DNA from: Dethiosulfovibrio peptidovorans DSM 11002
Lineage (GTDB): Bacteria; Synergistota; Synergistia; Synergistales; Dethiosulfovibrionaceae
Direction of reading: 5' to 3'
Assembly (NCBI RefSeq): GCF_000172975.1
Contig: NZ_ABTR02000001.1
Location: 2,084,501-2,148,500, forward strand
DNA length: 64,000 bases
Shown one piece after another: positions 25,447-32,360 of this stretch; position 1 is the first letter of the stretch, and the number at the start of each line of letters is the position of its first letter. The position numbers were made by a program, and so were the translations under genes. The notes below the pieces were generated by a model that made no database searches, was not told the DNA's origin, and saw only the letters and a program-made list of their open reading frames with translations.

Positions 25447-26670
25447 ATGCTGGACAGACTGGAGAAAACCCTTAATGGGAACCTGGAGGAGCTGAGAAAC
25501 TCCGGACGGGCCAAGGGCAAGGAACTGATAATAGAGGACGTCATCAAGCCGGAAGGCGACAGGGGGCCTCGCTACCTCGTCAAGGGACACGGTGAGAAAC
25601 CCTTCATAAGGATGAACTCCAACTCCTACCTGGGACTTACCCTGAGGGACGACCTCAGAGAGGCGGAGGAAGAGGGAGCCACCAGATACGGAGTCGGCCC
25701 CGGAGCGGTCCGGTTCATAAGCGGTACCTTCAGACCTCACAGGGACCTGGAGAAAAAACTGGCCGCCTTTCACGGCAGAGAGGAAGCCATGGTCTTCAGC
25801 TCGGCCTACATGACGGTAAACGGAGTGCTCACCTCCCTGATAACCAAGGAAACGGCGGTCATAAGCGACGAGCTCAACCACAACTGCATAATAAACGCCA
25901 TAAGGCTCTCCCGCCCCAGGAGCAAATCGGTCTACGGCCACAACGACGTGGCAGAGCTGGAGAGCAGGATCCTGGAGGCCCAGGGAGCCCGGCGTCTCAT
26001 AGTCGTCACGGACGGCATCTTCAGCATGAGAGGAGACCACGCCCCTCTTAAGGAGATAGAGGCAGTGGTCAGGAAACACGACCATCTCTTTCCTGAGAAC
26101 GCCATACTGGTGGTGGACGACTCCCACGGGGTGGGGGCCTTCGGAGAGACAGGCAGAGGCACGGAGGAATACACGGGAGGTCGGGCCGACGTCCTGGTGG
26201 GGACCCTGGGCAAAGCCTACGGTGTCAACGGCGGCTACGTCGTATCCAGCGAAGCGGTAGTAACCTACCTGAGGGAACACGCCCCCATGTACATCTACTC
26301 GAACCCCATCTCCGCCGGAGAGGCGGCCGCCACGGTCAAGGCCCTGGAGATACTGGACGGCCCCGAGGGAAGGGGCATACTGAAACACCTGAGGAACATG
26401 ACCGGACGGTTCGAGAAAGGGCTGACCGACCTGGGCTACGAGGTGATCCCCGGAGACCATCCTGTGGTTCCCCTGATGGTCCGAGACACCGAGGAAACCT
26501 CCAGGATAGTCTCCTACCTGCTGGAGAATGGCGTCCTTGCCACGGGGCTGAACTACCCTGTGGTTCCCAAGGGAGACGAGGAGATACGGTTCCAGATATC
26601 CGGCGACCACACGGCATCGGATATCGACGCTGTTCTGGATATACTCAGGGAGTACAGAGAGAAACGGTAG
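25447..26670 (+). CDS. kbl: 2-amino-3-ketobutyrate CoA ligase (glycine C-acetyltransferase)
   Basis: The 407-residue PLP enzyme of the alpha-oxoamine synthase family has the PLP Lys in GTLGKAYGVNGGYV (near residue 257), the Asp-His of VVDDSHGVGAFGETGRG, and SGTFRPHRDLEKKLA. It splits 2-amino-3-ketobutyrate with CoA into glycine and acetyl-CoA. It is 23 bases after tdh in the same unit. Related enzymes make 8-amino-7-oxononanoate (BioF) or serine palmitoyl products, but the pairing with tdh settles the call. The acetyl-CoA can yield ATP through acetate, and the NADH made by Tdh could be reoxidised by the hydrogenase just upstream. Confidence 0.92.
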   Translation: MLDRLEKTLNGNLEELRNSGRAKGKELIIEDVIKPEGDRGPRYLVKGHGEKPFIRMNSNSYLGLTLRDDLREAEEEGATRYGVGPGAVRFISGTFRPHRDLEKKLAAFHGREEAMVFSSAYMTVNGVLTSLITKETAVISDELNHNCIINAIRLSRPRSKSVYGHNDVAELESRILEAQGARRLIVVTDGIFSMRGDHAPLKEIEAVVRKHDHLFPENAILVVDDSHGVGAFGETGRGTEEYTGGRADVLVGTLGKAYGVNGGYVVSSEAVVTYLREHAPMYIYSNPISAGEAAATVKALEILDGPEGRGILKHLRNMTGRFEKGLTDLGYEVIPGDHPVVPLMVRDTEETSRIVSYLLENGVLATGLNYPVVPKGDEEIRFQISGDHTASDIDAVLDILREYREKR

Positions 26671-26719
26671 AGGAGGTCGGCTATCGTCGTTTTACCCTAT
26701 GACGGTTCGGTAGAAATTA

Positions 26720-26747
26720 CGATGTAAAACGAGGGCCTTCGATGTAA
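26720..26747 (+). repeat. direct repeat before htrA
   Basis: CGATGTAA occurs at 26720-26727 and again at 26740-26747, exactly 20 bases apart, in the 107-base gap ahead of htrA. I see no convincing -35/-10 pair, so the repeat may mark a regulator site. Confidence 0.4.
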
Positions 26748-26777
26748 TTTATACGTAGATATTTTGGAGGTGATCTC

Positions 26778-28175
26778 ATGAGGGATGTAAAAAATATCAA
26801 ATCGAGAGTTCTTTTTTCAGCTTTGATGGTGTTCGTCCTTGCATTGTCCGCCGTGTCCGCTCAGGCCCAGGACGTCTATACAGGCAACCCCGTGTCCGCC
26901 ATATTCGAGCAGGCTTCTCCCGCTGTGGTCAACATAGATACGGAGGCCATGGTGAGGCAGAGCGTGTCTCCCTTCGGAGACGATCCTTTCTTTAGGGAGT
27001 TCTTCGGCGATAGGTTCAAGGAGTTCTCCAGGATGGTCCCTATGAGAGGCAAGGGATCCGGTTTCATCGTCAGCGAGGACGGCAAGATCCTTACGAACAA
27101 CCATGTCGTGGCCGATGCCGATACAATAACGGTAACTCTCTCGGACGGCAGGACTTTCGACGCCAAGATAGTGGGGAAGGATCCGACCTTCGATCTAGCG
27201 GTTTTGAAGATAGAGGCGAAGAATCTTCCGATCCTCGAGTTGGGAGACTCGGAGGCCACCAAGGTCGGCGAGTGGGCCGTGGCCATAGGAAATCCACTCG
27301 GTCTGGAACATACCGTCACAGTGGGAGTTGTCTCGGCCAAGAACAGGAGTATCCACGCCAGAAACTTCAATTTCGACGGTTTCATACAGACCGATGCGGC
27401 CATAAACCCCGGTAACAGCGGGGGGCCACTTTTGAACATGGACGGCAAGGTGATCGGTATAAATACGGCCATAATCCCTTACGCCCAGGGCATAGGATTC
27501 GCTATACCGGTGAACATGGCAAAACAGGTCATGGACGATATAGTCCGTTACGGCAAGGTCAGGAGAGGTTGGCTCGGCGTCTATATACAGCCGGTAACGA
27601 GGGACTTCGCCAAGGCCTATAAGCTCGATGGAACCGACGGAGCCGTGGTCAGCGACGTGGTTCCCGATTCTCCAGCGGCCAAGGCCGGATTGAAGAGGGG
27701 AGACGTCATAATCTCCATCGACGGGAAGAAGGTCAAGGACCATCAGGATTTCGTTATGAAGGTCCGTCATCGTATGGCGGGAGACGAGGTCGCCTTGAAG
27801 GTAGTTCGCCGAGGAAAGGAGAGGACCTTGAAGGCCAAGCTCTCCGAGGTGGACGATTCCGCTGGGTTCGGCGAGGTGTCCGGGTCGGGAGAGATCGACA
27901 GCCTTGGGGTCAAGGTGGCAGTCATCACAGGCCAGCTAAAGGATAAGTATGATCTTCCGTCGGAAGACGGTCTGGTTATACTGTCGGTTGAGGAGCGGTC
28001 CTCCGCTGCTATGGCCGGACTGAAGGAGGGAGACGTTATCCTGGAGGCCAACGGCCATTCCCTGAAGACCCCCTCCGATCTTGGCAGGGCCCTGAAGAAC
28101 GAAAAGGGTAACGCCGTGTTGTTGGTGAGAAGGGACGGAAGGACCACCTTCATCTCCATAACTCTGAGACGTTAG
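26778..28175 (+). CDS. htrA: HtrA/DegP-family serine protease
   Basis: The 465-residue exported protease has a signal peptide (about residues 1-31, cut near AQAQD), a trypsin-like domain with catalytic His in TNNHVVADAD, Asp in PTFDLAVLKIEA and Ser in NPGNSGGPLLN, then two PDZ domains (about 265-350 and 375-460). Such enzymes degrade or refold damaged proteins in the periplasm. The Q-linker between strands (FFREFFGDRFKEFSRMV) is like that of DegP/DegQ. ATG 26778 follows GGAGGTGA. It forms a single-gene unit, ending at a terminator shared with the converging regulator. Confidence 0.95.
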   Translation: MRDVKNIKSRVLFSALMVFVLALSAVSAQAQDVYTGNPVSAIFEQASPAVVNIDTEAMVRQSVSPFGDDPFFREFFGDRFKEFSRMVPMRGKGSGFIVSEDGKILTNNHVVADADTITVTLSDGRTFDAKIVGKDPTFDLAVLKIEAKNLPILELGDSEATKVGEWAVAIGNPLGLEHTVTVGVVSAKNRSIHARNFNFDGFIQTDAAINPGNSGGPLLNMDGKVIGINTAIIPYAQGIGFAIPVNMAKQVMDDIVRYGKVRRGWLGVYIQPVTRDFAKAYKLDGTDGAVVSDVVPDSPAAKAGLKRGDVIISIDGKKVKDHQDFVMKVRHRMAGDEVALKVVRRGKERTLKAKLSEVDDSAGFGEVSGSGEIDSLGVKVAVITGQLKDKYDLPSEDGLVILSVEERSSAAMAGLKEGDVILEANGHSLKTPSDLGRALKNEKGNAVLLVRRDGRTTFISITLRR

Positions 28176-28183
28176 AGTGGAGA

Positions 28184-28222
28184 AAAAGGGTGGGGTTCCC
28201 AAAAACGGAGCTCCACCCTTTT
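28184..28222. terminator. bidirectional terminator between htrA and the response regulator
   Basis: Arms at 28184-28199 and 28207-28222 pair over 16 bases with two wobbles, with A and T runs at the two ends so that it can stop both converging transcripts. Confidence 0.85.
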
Positions 28223-28243
28223 GATTTAATCTATATCGACGAG

Positions 28244-28936
28244 TTAGCTGCACTCACTGCACTGGACTTTGTAGCCAACGCCTCTTACCGTTACGACGAT
28301 AGAGTCCATCTTGTGTTCTCTGAGTTTGTCCCGGAGGTACTTTATGTGGACGTCGACCACGTTGCTGGTCCCGTCATATTCCTTCTGCCATACCTCGGAT
28401 ATGATTCTCTCTCTACTGAACACCTGGTTGTCGTGACGCATCAGGATCTCGAGGATGTCGAATTCCCGTCTTCTCAGGGGGACGGAGGTGCCGTCAACCT
28501 TGCATTCCCTCGCTACCGGATCCAGTATGAGTCTGCCGCAGGTGAGTAGCGGCCTATGGCACTGAGCGCTTCTTCTTATGAGAGAATGCACTCTGGCGAT
28601 GATCTCTCTTCCGTCGCAGGGTGAGGCCACGTAATCGTCGGCCCCTCTCTCAAACATGGCGACCAGGTCGTCCACGGTCTTGTTGGCCGATATTATCAAT
28701 ATAGGCAGTCCCATTCCACTTTCCTTGTTGAAGTCGACCAGGTCCATTCCGCAGTTATCCTCAGCGTCTTTTCTGTCTATTATGACGCAGTCGTACTTGT
28801 TGGATTTCAGCATCTCCAGGCCCTCCTCTGGATCGCTGATGCGGACTACCGTAAACTCTCGAGATAGATCGCTGAAAAGATTCTGGCTTTCACCGACGCC
28901 TACGTTGTCCTTATCCCCTATCATAAGAATTCTCAT
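28244..28936 (-). CDS. OmpR-family response regulator with degenerate receiver domain
   Basis: The 230-residue protein has a receiver domain (about 1-120) and a winged-helix DNA-binding domain (about 130-225, with VPLRRREFDILEILMRH and SNVVDVHIKYLRDKLRE). The phosphate-accepting Asp54 (VIIDRKD) and Ser83 (IISAN) are kept, but the acidic pair near the start is only Asp8 (Gly7 in the first place), and the conserved Lys of the DDYxxKP motif is Ser105 (DDYVASP). No histidine kinase lies beside it. It may be controlled by something other than phosphorylation. The start ATG 28936 follows GGGGTGG. Targets cannot be read here. Confidence 0.85.
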   Translation of the reverse strand: MRILMIGDKDNVGVGESQNLFSDLSREFTVVRISDPEEGLEMLKSNKYDCVIIDRKDAEDNCGMDLVDFNKESGMGLPILIISANKTVDDLVAMFERGADDYVASPCDGREIIARVHSLIRRSAQCHRPLLTCGRLILDPVARECKVDGTSVPLRRREFDILEILMRHDNQVFSRERIISEVWQKEYDGTSNVVDVHIKYLRDKLREHKMDSIVVTVRGVGYKVQCSECS

Positions 28937-28987
28937 TTATACCACCCCTGAAAAAATAGTAGATTTCATAGATGCTATCGCATCTTA

Positions 28988-29003
28988 TGTGTATTAAAAC
29001 ACA
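28988..29003. promoter_or_regulatory. 16-base palindrome upstream of the response regulator gene
   Basis: TGTGTATTAAAACACA is a near-perfect palindrome 52 bases before the regulator start and about 70 bases before the rpsO promoter. It would suit a dimeric regulator, possibly the neighbouring protein itself; this is an inference. Confidence 0.45.
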
Positions 29004-29071
29004 ACCACACTGCCTTGTCTAGAGTGAAAAAAGATTTTTGAGGGGATTTCTTAGGGTTGCTTTTATAGTTC

Positions 29072-29100
29072 TTGTCCGTAGCCGATTCGGATGATACAAT
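29072..29100 (+). promoter_or_regulatory. rpsO promoter
   Basis: TTGTCC (29072-29077) and TACAAT (29095-29100) are 17 bases apart. The transcript would have a leader of about 80 bases before rpsO, long enough for the S15 autoregulation known in other bacteria, though I could not identify a known structure. Confidence 0.65.
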
Positions 29101-29185
29101 TAGCGCACCCAAATCTAGGATAGCCCTTTCAGAGCTTTCGTGGATTCGGGAATTCGACGGCAAAAGTCGTTTAGAGGTGAACAGT

Positions 29186-29452
29186 ATGCTTTCCAAAGAA
29201 GAGAAGAACGTAATTATCGAGGATTTTCACTCCCATTCCACCGATACCGGATCTCCCGAGGTCCAGGTGGCGATCCTTACCAAGAGGATCAGGGATCTGA
29301 CCGAACATCTCAAGGTGCACAAGCACGACTTCCACTCCAAGAAGGGGCTTCTTACCATGGTCGGACGTCGTAGGAAGATGTTGAGATACCTCAGGAACAA
29401 GGATTTCAACAGATACAAGACTCTTATCGAGAGGCTCGGCCTGAGACACTAA
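29186..29452 (+). CDS. rpsO: 30S ribosomal protein S15
   Basis: The 88-residue protein shows the full S15 pattern: [44 protein letters not shown] and a C-terminal [12 protein letters not shown]15 binds the central domain of 16S rRNA. The frame is open from 29072, but ATG 29186 after AGAGGTG gives the family length. It precedes pnp as in most bacteria, here with a strong terminator between. Confidence 0.97.
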   Translation: MLSKEEKNVIIEDFHSHSTDTGSPEVQVAILTKRIRDLTEHLKVHKHDFHSKKGLLTMVGRRRKMLRYLRNKDFNRYKTLIERLGLRH

Positions 29453-29476
29453 AAAAGAGTCGAAATTCTAGGTCTG

Positions 29477-29512
29477 AAATGCGGAGACGATTTAAATCGT
29501 CTCCGCATTTTT
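29477..29512 (+). terminator. intrinsic terminator between rpsO and pnp
   Basis: A perfect 17-base inverted repeat centred on TTTAAA (AAATGCGGAGACGATTT and complement) is followed by a short T-run. In E. coli the corresponding site also separates rpsO from pnp. Confidence 0.9.
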
Positions 29513-29575
29513 CGTCTTTTATGTGGTATGCTTATTCGGATCGAAAGGGATGGAAAAAACAAGGAGGAAATTTTT

Positions 29576-31825
29576 ATGCAGGATATCTATCGAGTGAGAA
29601 TTGGAGAAGAAGAGCTGGTCTTCGAGACCGGTAAGGTAGCCAAGCAGGCTAACGGATCTGTATGGGCTAGACAGGGCGACACGGTCATCCTTACGACCGC
29701 TTGTATGACCGATAAGCCGAGAGAGGGGCTGGATTTCTTCCCCCTTCTGGTCGACTTCGAGGAACGATTTTACTCCGCAGGGAAGATCCCCGGCGGTTTT
29801 ATAAAGAGGGAGGGGCGTCCTTCCCAGACCGCCATCCTGAGTGCCAGGGTTATAGACAGGTCGATTCGTTCTCTTTTCGAGAGCTGGATGAGGCACGACG
29901 TACACGTGGTTTCCACCGTCCTGTCGGTGGACCAGCATAATCCGCCTAATATACTGGCAATAAACGCAGCTTCTGCGGCCCTGACCATATCCGATATCCC
30001 ATGGGGTGGTCCTGTAGGTGCTGTACGTATAGGCTACATAGACGGTTCCCTGGTGGTTAACCCCACGGAGGAGATGATGGAGAACAGTTCTTTGGAGCTG
30101 GTCGTCTCCGGTCATTCCGACGGAATCACAATGGTCGAGGCGGGGGCCCAGGAGGTCCCGGAGGATCTTCTGGTGGACGCCATGGAGCTTGCCCAAGGAG
30201 AGATAAAGAGGATCGTCGATCTCCAGCTACGCATGAGAGAGGAGATCGGCAAGGACAAGATCGTAATAGATCCTCCCGTCAGGGTCCCCGAGATAGATTG
30301 CTGGGTGGAGACGAATCTCAAATCCGATATCGCCGAAGCCGTTATGATACACGACAAGAAACAGAGAGGCGCCGCCATTAGAGCTCTGGAAGATAGAGCT
30401 CGGGAGCATTTTGCCGAGGAGTTCCCCGATAAGGGAGGATATATATCCGGTGCCGTCGAGCATTGGGTTAAGGCTATGATGCGCAAGATCACCGTGACGG
30501 AGAAGCGCCGCGCCGACGGTCGAAAGACCGACGAACTCCGTTCTCTGAGCTGCGAGGTCGACGTCCTTCCCAAGGTCCACGGATCCGCAGTGTTTACCAG
30601 AGGGGAGACCCAGTCTCTGGCGACGGCCACTTTAGGCATGTTGGGTGAGGACGATCAGCTCATAGACGGTCTCAAGCACAACGAGCCGAACAAGAGCTTC
30701 CTGCTTCACTACAACTTTCCGCCCTACTCGGTGGGAGAGGTCCGTCCAATGAGAGGACCGGGCCGAAGGGAGATAGGACACGGTGCCTTAGCGGAGAGGG
30801 CCTTGACTCCCATTATCCCCGACGATACCGAATTTCCCTACGTGGTCAGGGTGGTATCGGATATCCTTGAATCCAACGGTTCTAGTTCCCAGGCCTCTAT
30901 ATGTGGGGGAAGCCTGGCCCTCATGAGTGCCGGAGTTCCCATAAAGAGGCATGTTGCCGGCATTGCGATGGGACTGATCAAAGAGGGAGACGACGTCGTA
31001 GTTCTCACCGATATACAGGGACTGGAGGACCACTACGGCGATATGGACTTCAAAGTCGCCGGTACCCGCGAAGGGGTCACTGCCCTTCAGATGGACAACA
31101 AAGCCGGAGGGATAACCAGGGAAATACTGAAGCAGGCTTTAGGACAGGCCAAAGACGCCAGGATGGCGATCCTTGACGTTATGGAGCAGGCCATATCCAA
31201 CCCCGGGGATCTCTCTCCCAACGCTCCCAGGATGTACACTATGATGATAAACGTGGATAAGATCCGAGACGTTATAGGGCCTGGAGGTAAGGTTATCAGG
31301 GGGATTACCCAGGAGACGGGGGCCAAGGTCAACATAGACGATGACGGTCAGATTCTGATTGCCGGAGCCTCCCAGGAAGAGGTCAACGCGGCGATAAAGA
31401 TGATCGACGACATAGTCAGAGAGGTTCAGGCCGGAGAGGTATTCCAGGGCAAGGTGACCCGTCTCATGGCCTTCGGAGCCTTCGTGGAGGTCCTGCCAGG
31501 CAAGGAGGGATTGCTCCACGTCAGCGAGATCAGCACTCACAGGGTAGGAAAGGTAGAGGATGTATTCAAGCCCGGAGATCCTGTGCTGGTGATGGTCCGA
31601 GAGATCGACGATATGGGCAGGATAAACCTGACCAGAAAGAAGATCCTGGCCGACGAGGCAAAGGTCAAGGAAGCCGGACTGGAGTCCTGTTTGTCCTTCG
31701 AGGCCGAGAGGGACGAGGCCATAGCTGCCCTGCCTCCCGCACCTGCCGGAAACGACAGGCGTAGGCCTGGCGGAGACGATCGTCGAAGAGGCGGTAACGG
31801 CGGTCGTAGAAACGATCGCAGATAA
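29576..31825 (+). CDS. pnp: polyribonucleotide nucleotidyltransferase (PNPase)
   Basis: The 749-residue enzyme has two RNase PH domains (about 10-230 and 310-540, with FFPLLVDFEERFYSAGKIPGGF and the FTRGETQSLATATLG site), a KH domain (IRDVIGPGGKVIRGI, near 560) and an S1 domain (FQGKVTRLMAFGAFVEVLPG, near 630). It degrades RNA from the 3' end using phosphate and takes part in RNA turnover. ATG 29576 follows AAGGAGGAAA; an earlier TTG/ATG in frame would add an unrelated tail. The last 25 residues form a Gly-Arg-Asp-rich tail that is longer and more basic than usual. Confidence 0.96.
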   Translation: MQDIYRVRIGEEELVFETGKVAKQANGSVWARQGDTVILTTACMTDKPREGLDFFPLLVDFEERFYSAGKIPGGFIKREGRPSQTAILSARVIDRSIRSLFESWMRHDVHVVSTVLSVDQHNPPNILAINAASAALTISDIPWGGPVGAVRIGYIDGSLVVNPTEEMMENSSLELVVSGHSDGITMVEAGAQEVPEDLLVDAMELAQGEIKRIVDLQLRMREEIGKDKIVIDPPVRVPEIDCWVETNLKSDIAEAVMIHDKKQRGAAIRALEDRAREHFAEEFPDKGGYISGAVEHWVKAMMRKITVTEKRRADGRKTDELRSLSCEVDVLPKVHGSAVFTRGETQSLATATLGMLGEDDQLIDGLKHNEPNKSFLLHYNFPPYSVGEVRPMRGPGRREIGHGALAERALTPIIPDDTEFPYVVRVVSDILESNGSSSQASICGGSLALMSAGVPIKRHVAGIAMGLIKEGDDVVVLTDIQGLEDHYGDMDFKVAGTREGVTALQMDNKAGGITREILKQALGQAKDARMAILDVMEQAISNPGDLSPNAPRMYTMMINVDKIRDVIGPGGKVIRGITQETGAKVNIDDDGQILIAGASQEEVNAAIKMIDDIVREVQAGEVFQGKVTRLMAFGAFVEVLPGKEGLLHVSEISTHRVGKVEDVFKPGDPVLVMVREIDDMGRINLTRKKILADEAKVKEAGLESCLSFEAERDEAIAALPPAPAGNDRRRPGGDDRRRGGNGGRRNDRR

Positions 31826-31826
31826 A

Positions 31827-32285
31827 ATGGAGATACGTATCCCCGTGGTACGGGAAGGGGAAGCCTTAAGGCTTCCCCTTCCCGGCTATGAGACGGATGG
31901 TTCCGCCGGTATGGACCTGATAGCGGCGGAACCTGTGGTGATCCCTCAGGGAAAATGCATGACGGTGGGAACCGGACTCAGAATAGCGGTTCCCGAGGGC
32001 TTCGAGGCCCAGGTTCGCCCAAGAAGCGGCCTGGCTCTCAATAGAGGTCTGGTGGTTCCGAACTCTCCTGGAACCATAGATTCGGATTACAGGGGGGAGC
32101 TCAGGGTAATAATGATGAACCTGGGAGATGATCCCTTCGAGGTGGCAGTAGGCGACAGGATCGCCCAATTGGTGATCGCTCCGGTCGCGAGGGCCTGCTG
32201 GGAGGAAGTCGTTACTTTGGAATCCACCGAGAGAGGCTCCGGTGGATTCGGTAGCACCGGCATCTCGACCCCTTCGAGGAAATAG
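31827..32285 (+). CDS. dut: dUTP diphosphatase
   Basis: The 152-residue trimeric dUTPase has all five family motifs: GSAGMDLIA (1), RPRSGLALNRG (2), GTIDSDYRGEL (3), GDRIAQLVI (4) and the C-terminal ERGSGGFGSTG (5). It removes dUTP from the nucleotide pool and makes dUMP for ThyX, which is encoded in this window at 48127. The ATG begins one base after the pnp stop, so the two are in one transcript. Nothing unusual was seen. Confidence 0.96.
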   Translation: MEIRIPVVREGEALRLPLPGYETDGSAGMDLIAAEPVVIPQGKCMTVGTGLRIAVPEGFEAQVRPRSGLALNRGLVVPNSPGTIDSDYRGELRVIMMNLGDDPFEVAVGDRIAQLVIAPVARACWEEVVTLESTERGSGGFGSTGISTPSRK

Positions 32286-32294
32286 TAGGAGAAT

Positions 32295-32343
32295 GGGGAC
32301 ATCAAGATCCCCTCTAGCGTTGTAAAGGGCCTGGTCGGTCCTT
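32295..32343 (+). promoter_or_regulatory. candidate tRNA-mimic translational operator of thrS
   Basis: In the 75-base gap before thrS, positions 32325-32330 (AAGGGC) pair with 32338-32343 (GTCCTT), leaving a seven-base loop CTGGTCG. Read as an anticodon loop it has U at position 33 and GGU, a threonine anticodon, at 34-36. The hairpin ends about nine bases before the ribosome-binding site. A second hairpin (GGGGA 32295-32299 with TCCCC 32308-32312) lies upstream. E. coli ThrRS represses its own mRNA through similar mimics; the same role here is an inference. Confidence 0.5.
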
Positions 32344-32360
32344 GGAAAGGCAGGTAGGAA

